Shown here piece by piece: positions 60,701 to 64,000 of a stretch of DNA of 64,000 nucleotides. The stretch spans positions 29,227,851 to 29,291,850 of the forward strand of contig NC_079877.1 of the NCBI RefSeq assembly GCF_029227915.1, read 5' to 3'. Both the position numbers and the translations under genes were made by a program. Positions within the stretch are counted from its first letter, which is position 1. Every line of letters starts with the position of its first letter. The notes below the pieces were generated by a model. That model had not been told where the DNA came from. It did no database searches and worked only from the letters and a program-made list of their open reading frames with translations. Source of the stretch: Hydractinia symbiolongicarpus. Its lineage: Eukaryota > Cnidaria > Hydrozoa > Anthoathecata > Hydractiniidae.

Positions 60701-63331
60701 GAAAATACATGTAGCAAAAAAAATTGGATTACAAAGTGTGACGGGATTACAAAGTACGGTGGGATTACAAAGTACGATGGGATTACAAAGTACGACGGGA
60801 TTACAAAGTACGACGGGATTACAAAGTACGACGGGATTACAAAGTATGACGGGATTACAAAGTACGATGGGATTACAAAGTGCGACGGGATTACAAAGTG
60901 CGATGGGATTACAAAATGCGATGGGATTGCAAAGTGCAATGGGATTGCAAAGTGCGATGGGATTACAAAATGTGATGGGATTACAAAGTGCGATGGGATT
61001 ACAAAGTGCGACGGGATTACAAAGTGCGATGGGATTACAAAATGCGATGGGATTGCAAAGTGCAATGGGATTGCAAAGTGCGATGGGATTACAAAATGTG
61101 ATGGGATTACAAAGTGCAATGGGATTGCAAAGTGCGATGGGATTACAAAATGTGATGGGATTGCAAAGTGCGATGGGATTACAAAGTGCGTTGGGATTAC
61201 AAAGTGCGTTGGGATTAAAAAATGTGATGGGATTACAAAATGTGATGGGATTACAAAGTGCAATGGGATTGCAAAGTGCGATGGGATTACAAAATGTGAT
61301 GGGATTACAAAGTGCGATGGGATTACAAAGTGCGTTGGGATTACAAAGTGCGTTGGGATTACAAAGTGCGATGGGATTAAAAAATGTGATGGGATTATAA
61401 AGTGCAATGGGATTGCAAAGTGCGATGGGATTACAAAATGTGATGGGATTGCAAAGTGCGATGGGATTACAAAGTGCGTTGGGATTACAAAGTGCGTTGG
61501 GATTAAAAAATGTGATGGGATTACAAAATGTGATGGGATTACAAAGTGCAATGGGATTGCAAAGTGCGATGGGATTACAAAATGTGATGGGATTACAAAG
61601 TGCGATGGGATTACAAAGTGCGTTGGGATTACAAAGTGCGTTGGGATTACAAAGTGCGATGGGATTAAAAAATGTGATGGGATTACAAAATGTGATGGGA
61701 TTACAAAGTGCCATGGGATTGCAAAGTGCGATAGGATTACAAAATGTGATGGGATTGCAAAGTACGATGGGATTACAAAGTGCGTTGGGATTACAAAGTG
61801 CGTTGGGATTACAAAGTGCGATGGGATTAAAAAATGTGATGGGATTGCAAAATGTGATGGGACTACTAAATGATACATGATACATTATAATTGGATTTGC
61901 AACAAACCCTGATATTTTGCCGAGATAACTGAATATAATTGAATAACCAAGATATCAAAATATTCCTAGGGAGACTTTAGTGTTGTTAACTTGTATGATT
62001 TGAAATTAGCTTTAGTAGTTGTGTATACACAACTACGTTGCTTTCAAGACATCAACCTCTCCCCAGTGCTTTTTTGTGTCTCGTCGGTGCTGGGCTGAAA
62101 AAAGATACAACAGGTCCTGGGATCGAGGTTGTCAAGACAGACATAATTCGTATTTCTTCACAAGCAGCAGAAATCAAATGCGTTACGCTTGACAGAAAAT
62201 CTTTATTCATCAATATTTTTTACCGTAGATAATATTTTCACCTTCGTCAAAGAAAGTTGGGGAGTGAATCCAAAAGCAGGTGACAAACTTGTTATTGGTT
62301 TCTCAGCTTCAAAAGCACGTGATGCGAAAGTTGTGCCGTTAACAATGTCCTTCAATGTTGACGATGGTTAGTATGCTGATGCAGTCATTTTTCACGTCTA
62401 AATAGAGTTTAAGAGAATTTCTCGGTATATTTTTACTTTAGTTTTTTTGTTAAAAACGAAATTGAATATTTAATTTTCTTTCATCACCATATAGTCACCT
62501 TTTTCTGGTCAATTTATGACATTTTGAACCTAAAATTCAAATTTCTGTATCTACAACCGGTCGAAAATGATACAATTCTTCAGAGACGCATAACATGACG
62601 GCATATACAGCTTTAAATTTGCTGTCAATTAAAAGAATTGTTCCAACCAGAGTTATTACTGCTTCTATGAGATCTTAAATACTGAAAAAGATTACCGTTG
62701 GTTCATAATACCGGAGTGGTATTTGAACAGTGTAGGGGGAGGAAAGGGTGGGGGGAGCTGGACCGGTGGAGTAGGTGGGTGAAGAAGCCAGGATGGCTTG
62801 ATCTCTAACTATTTTCCTTTCCCTTATTCCGTGCACCATTTGTCAAAAGAGGACTGCTGGTTTTTCGGGGTTGTTATATTCAGCCGCTTTTACATCAACA
62901 CAACACATTTTCTTCATTAACATTCCTCACATCGATTTTCATTTTTGCGTTTCTGTTTTTAGGTCAAACCTTTGTGAAACGTCACATTGGTTCATTGGGT
63001 CCGAATCCACACAACAGATGCGGTGTAAGTTACTCAGATTTTACATGAAAAGTGAGAGTTGTTTAGATTCAAATTAGTGCATAACAAAACCCATTGAGTC
63101 TGGTGTAAAAGCACAAGTTTCACAAGCGTTTAGTATTCCATGACTGAAAACTGTCATTTTTGGTACCGCACAATATACCTTGCAAGTGCAATATACGCGT
63201 ATTGTTTGATAATAATGTTGTATTCTTTTCTCCAGGAGACCCGATGTAAACAAGGATACGAATGCATCACCGAAAGTGACTCTCCATGCAAGTCACGTGA
63301 TTGTATAAGAGAATATTGTAGAAAGATTTAA
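54828..63331 (+). CDS. Secreted LPMO-like protein with Cys-rich modules and a CBM2-like domain
   Basis: Twelve exons: 54828-54898, 55704-55757, 56010-56074, 56160-56197, 56863-57064, 58589-58821, 59341-59508, 59881-60041, 60498-60667, 62229-62366, 62963-63024, 63236-63331. All introns are GT-AG and all phases agree, giving 485 residues. Residues 1-16 are a signal peptide, so the mature chain would start HSWLSCP (His17). With NNHAGGYVRLALVP (His84) this gives the two histidines of a copper histidine brace; PYFSCAKL (about 180-187) fits the closing strand and axial aromatic of PF03067-type lytic polysaccharide monooxygenases. After about 192 come a Cys-rich stretch, a Pro-rich linker with the EKDVDCGGPCKAC module (about 310-320), a CBM2-like domain (about 332-433: EGNWGQGIVGKITI, NTWGAVV, KAGDKLVIGFSAS) and a six-Cys tail. 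The inferred role is oxidative cleavage of chitin or cellulose outside the cell. Substrate and AA family are undetermined. Confidence 0.85.
56469..56610 (+). mobile_element. Helitron-like element in intron 4
   Basis: Starts TCTCTAATAATAACAG and contains the CACGAAATCTTTAAG and GCGATAT blocks. Ends CCCGTGGATTTTCCA and CTAG at 56607-56610. The hairpin's right arm is shortened. Confidence 0.65.
56611..56725 (+). mobile_element. Helitron-like 5' part, head to tail with the previous
   Basis: Begins TCTCTATAATAATAGCCG immediately after CTAG and shares CATGCACGAAATCTTTAAG with the upstream unit. No 3' hairpin or CTRR end was found, so it is 3'-truncated (end approximate). Confidence 0.6.
57065..58588 (+). 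other. Intron 5 of the LPMO-like gene
   Basis: The 1.5-kb intron contains poly-T/AT tracts at 57687-57741 and no recognised element. Confidence 0.7.
60725..61869 (+). repeat. 18-bp minisatellite with higher-order structure (intron 10)
   Basis: About 63 copies of GGGATTACAAAGTGCGAT with variants (AAAATGTGAT, GTGCGTT, GTACGAC, GTGCAAT). From about 61150 the variants recur in ordered blocks of 9-10 units, four times over. Because 18 is a multiple of three and the unit lacks stops, frames stay open on both strands; they are not genes. The array lies wholly within intron 10 (60668-62228). Confidence 0.97.
62052..62131. mobile_element. 80-bp MITE with 8-bp target duplication (intron 10)
   Basis: TCAAGACA flanks it at 62044-62051 and 62132-62139. 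The ends CAACCTCTCCCCAG and CTGGGATCGAGGTTG form a 15-bp imperfect inverted repeat. An 8-bp duplication suggests mobilisation by a hAT-class transposase (inference). Confidence 0.75.
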
Positions 63332-63478
63332 AAATGTTAAGAAAAAAATATGTGTTCAGAAAAGACAATTTTTTTTAATCTGGTGTATTGTTTATCGAGA
63401 CAAATTCAATTCCAAGTACTACACAAGGGGTAACAGAATATACCTCCTTAATATTTCCGATTTTTACCCCCTTCATAA

Positions 63479-63484
63479 AATAAA
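63479..63484 (+). promoter_or_regulatory. Candidate polyadenylation signal
   Basis: AATAAA about 150 bp after the stop of the LPMO-like gene; the first canonical hexamer I see downstream. Confidence 0.45.
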
Positions 63485-64000
63485 TCCGAAACGAATGTTT
63501 CTTTGGTATCAAATACCGTAGCTGTGGGTGGAGGAGGATTCAACTATCTTGGTATAAAGTTTGGGAAGGGACAGACTTAACCACTCCAAAAACCATTTAT
63601 ATGATGGAGCTATGTTAATCCATGGTTAGTGAAATTCAGATGAAAGTCAGGAATATAGCATAGCACATAAAACATTGATTGATGGTGGAGATAAAAGATT
63701 GCTGGCATGAGCAATTTTCCAATGACATCATTTTAGAACACGTTTTCTCCACTGGTCATTTCTATCCTTCATGAATTACTTTTTGGGATAATAAGACGGA
63801 TTTCATTTATTTAACCTTCTATCGACTTATGAGGCGCCAAAAAAATAAAAAAAGTTTCAATACGTTTCTTCAGCACAAAGCACCATTTATTCGTTTCATA
63901 TCTTGAATGGAAAGATCTATGTTGCTACTTAGAGTCAAAATCAACAAAGTAGCACTAAAGCACTCTTGGACGCCCCTTAGTAAAAAATGTTAAATCATAC
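63485..64000. other. No gene seen
   Basis: Short sequence to the window edge without a supportable feature. Confidence 0.4.

Noticed and set aside
60674-61885. Frames of 390-400 residues on both strands (NALCNPI, GITKCD, GLQSAM repeats)
   Set aside because: They arise from the stop-free 18-bp minisatellite inside intron 10 of the LPMO-like gene; open on several frames at once.

Overview
The window looks like a repeat-rich, AT-rich invertebrate nuclear genome. It has spliced GT-AG genes, PIF/Harbinger, hAT, DIRS-like and Helitron-like elements, non-LTR retrotransposons, and long gene-free stretches. A cnidarian, possibly a hydrozoan, is my best guess. This rests on the style of the transposon proteins and the HIRAN protein and is inference, not proof.

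Region by region. 1-4396 holds Helitron-like repeats and no gene. 4400-7599 is a complete Harbinger element with perfect 60-bp inverted ends, a TTA target duplication and two damaged converging genes. 8579-13775 is a block of Helitron-like elements in both orientations, into which a second, broken Harbinger (13776-about 16040) has inserted. 16101-20280 and 35548-39017 are inverted copies of one segment, each bounded by a GATA-type microsatellite and each carrying the same nested Helitron end and LINE fragment. Between these arms lie a decayed DIRS-like retroelement (20652-23210), a 445-bp tandem array carrying palindromes (23261-24625), a head-to-tail train of four small Helitron-like units (29045-29689), and a tandem pair of GT31 galactosyltransferase-like genes separated by a Harbinger transposase fragment (31417-34594).

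38112-40790 is a decayed LINE. 41690-42785 is a possible tyrosine-recombinase element remnant. 43961-44344 is an unidentified exon-like ORF. 44801-47654 is a LINE with an intact 3' ORF and a (TAA)n tail. 48356-50611 is a hAT element. 51226-53970 holds more Helitron-like elements around a HIRAN-domain ORF.

The best host gene is 54828-63331 (+): twelve exons with fully consistent splice phases, predicted 485 residues. It encodes a secreted modular protein: a signal peptide ending just before a histidine, a lytic polysaccharide monooxygenase-like domain with a candidate histidine brace, a Cys-rich CGG module, a CBM2-like domain and a Cys-rich tail. Its introns carry Helitron-like units, a small MITE with an 8-bp target duplication, and a 1.1-kb 18-bp minisatellite.

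No rRNA, tRNA or CRISPR array was seen.
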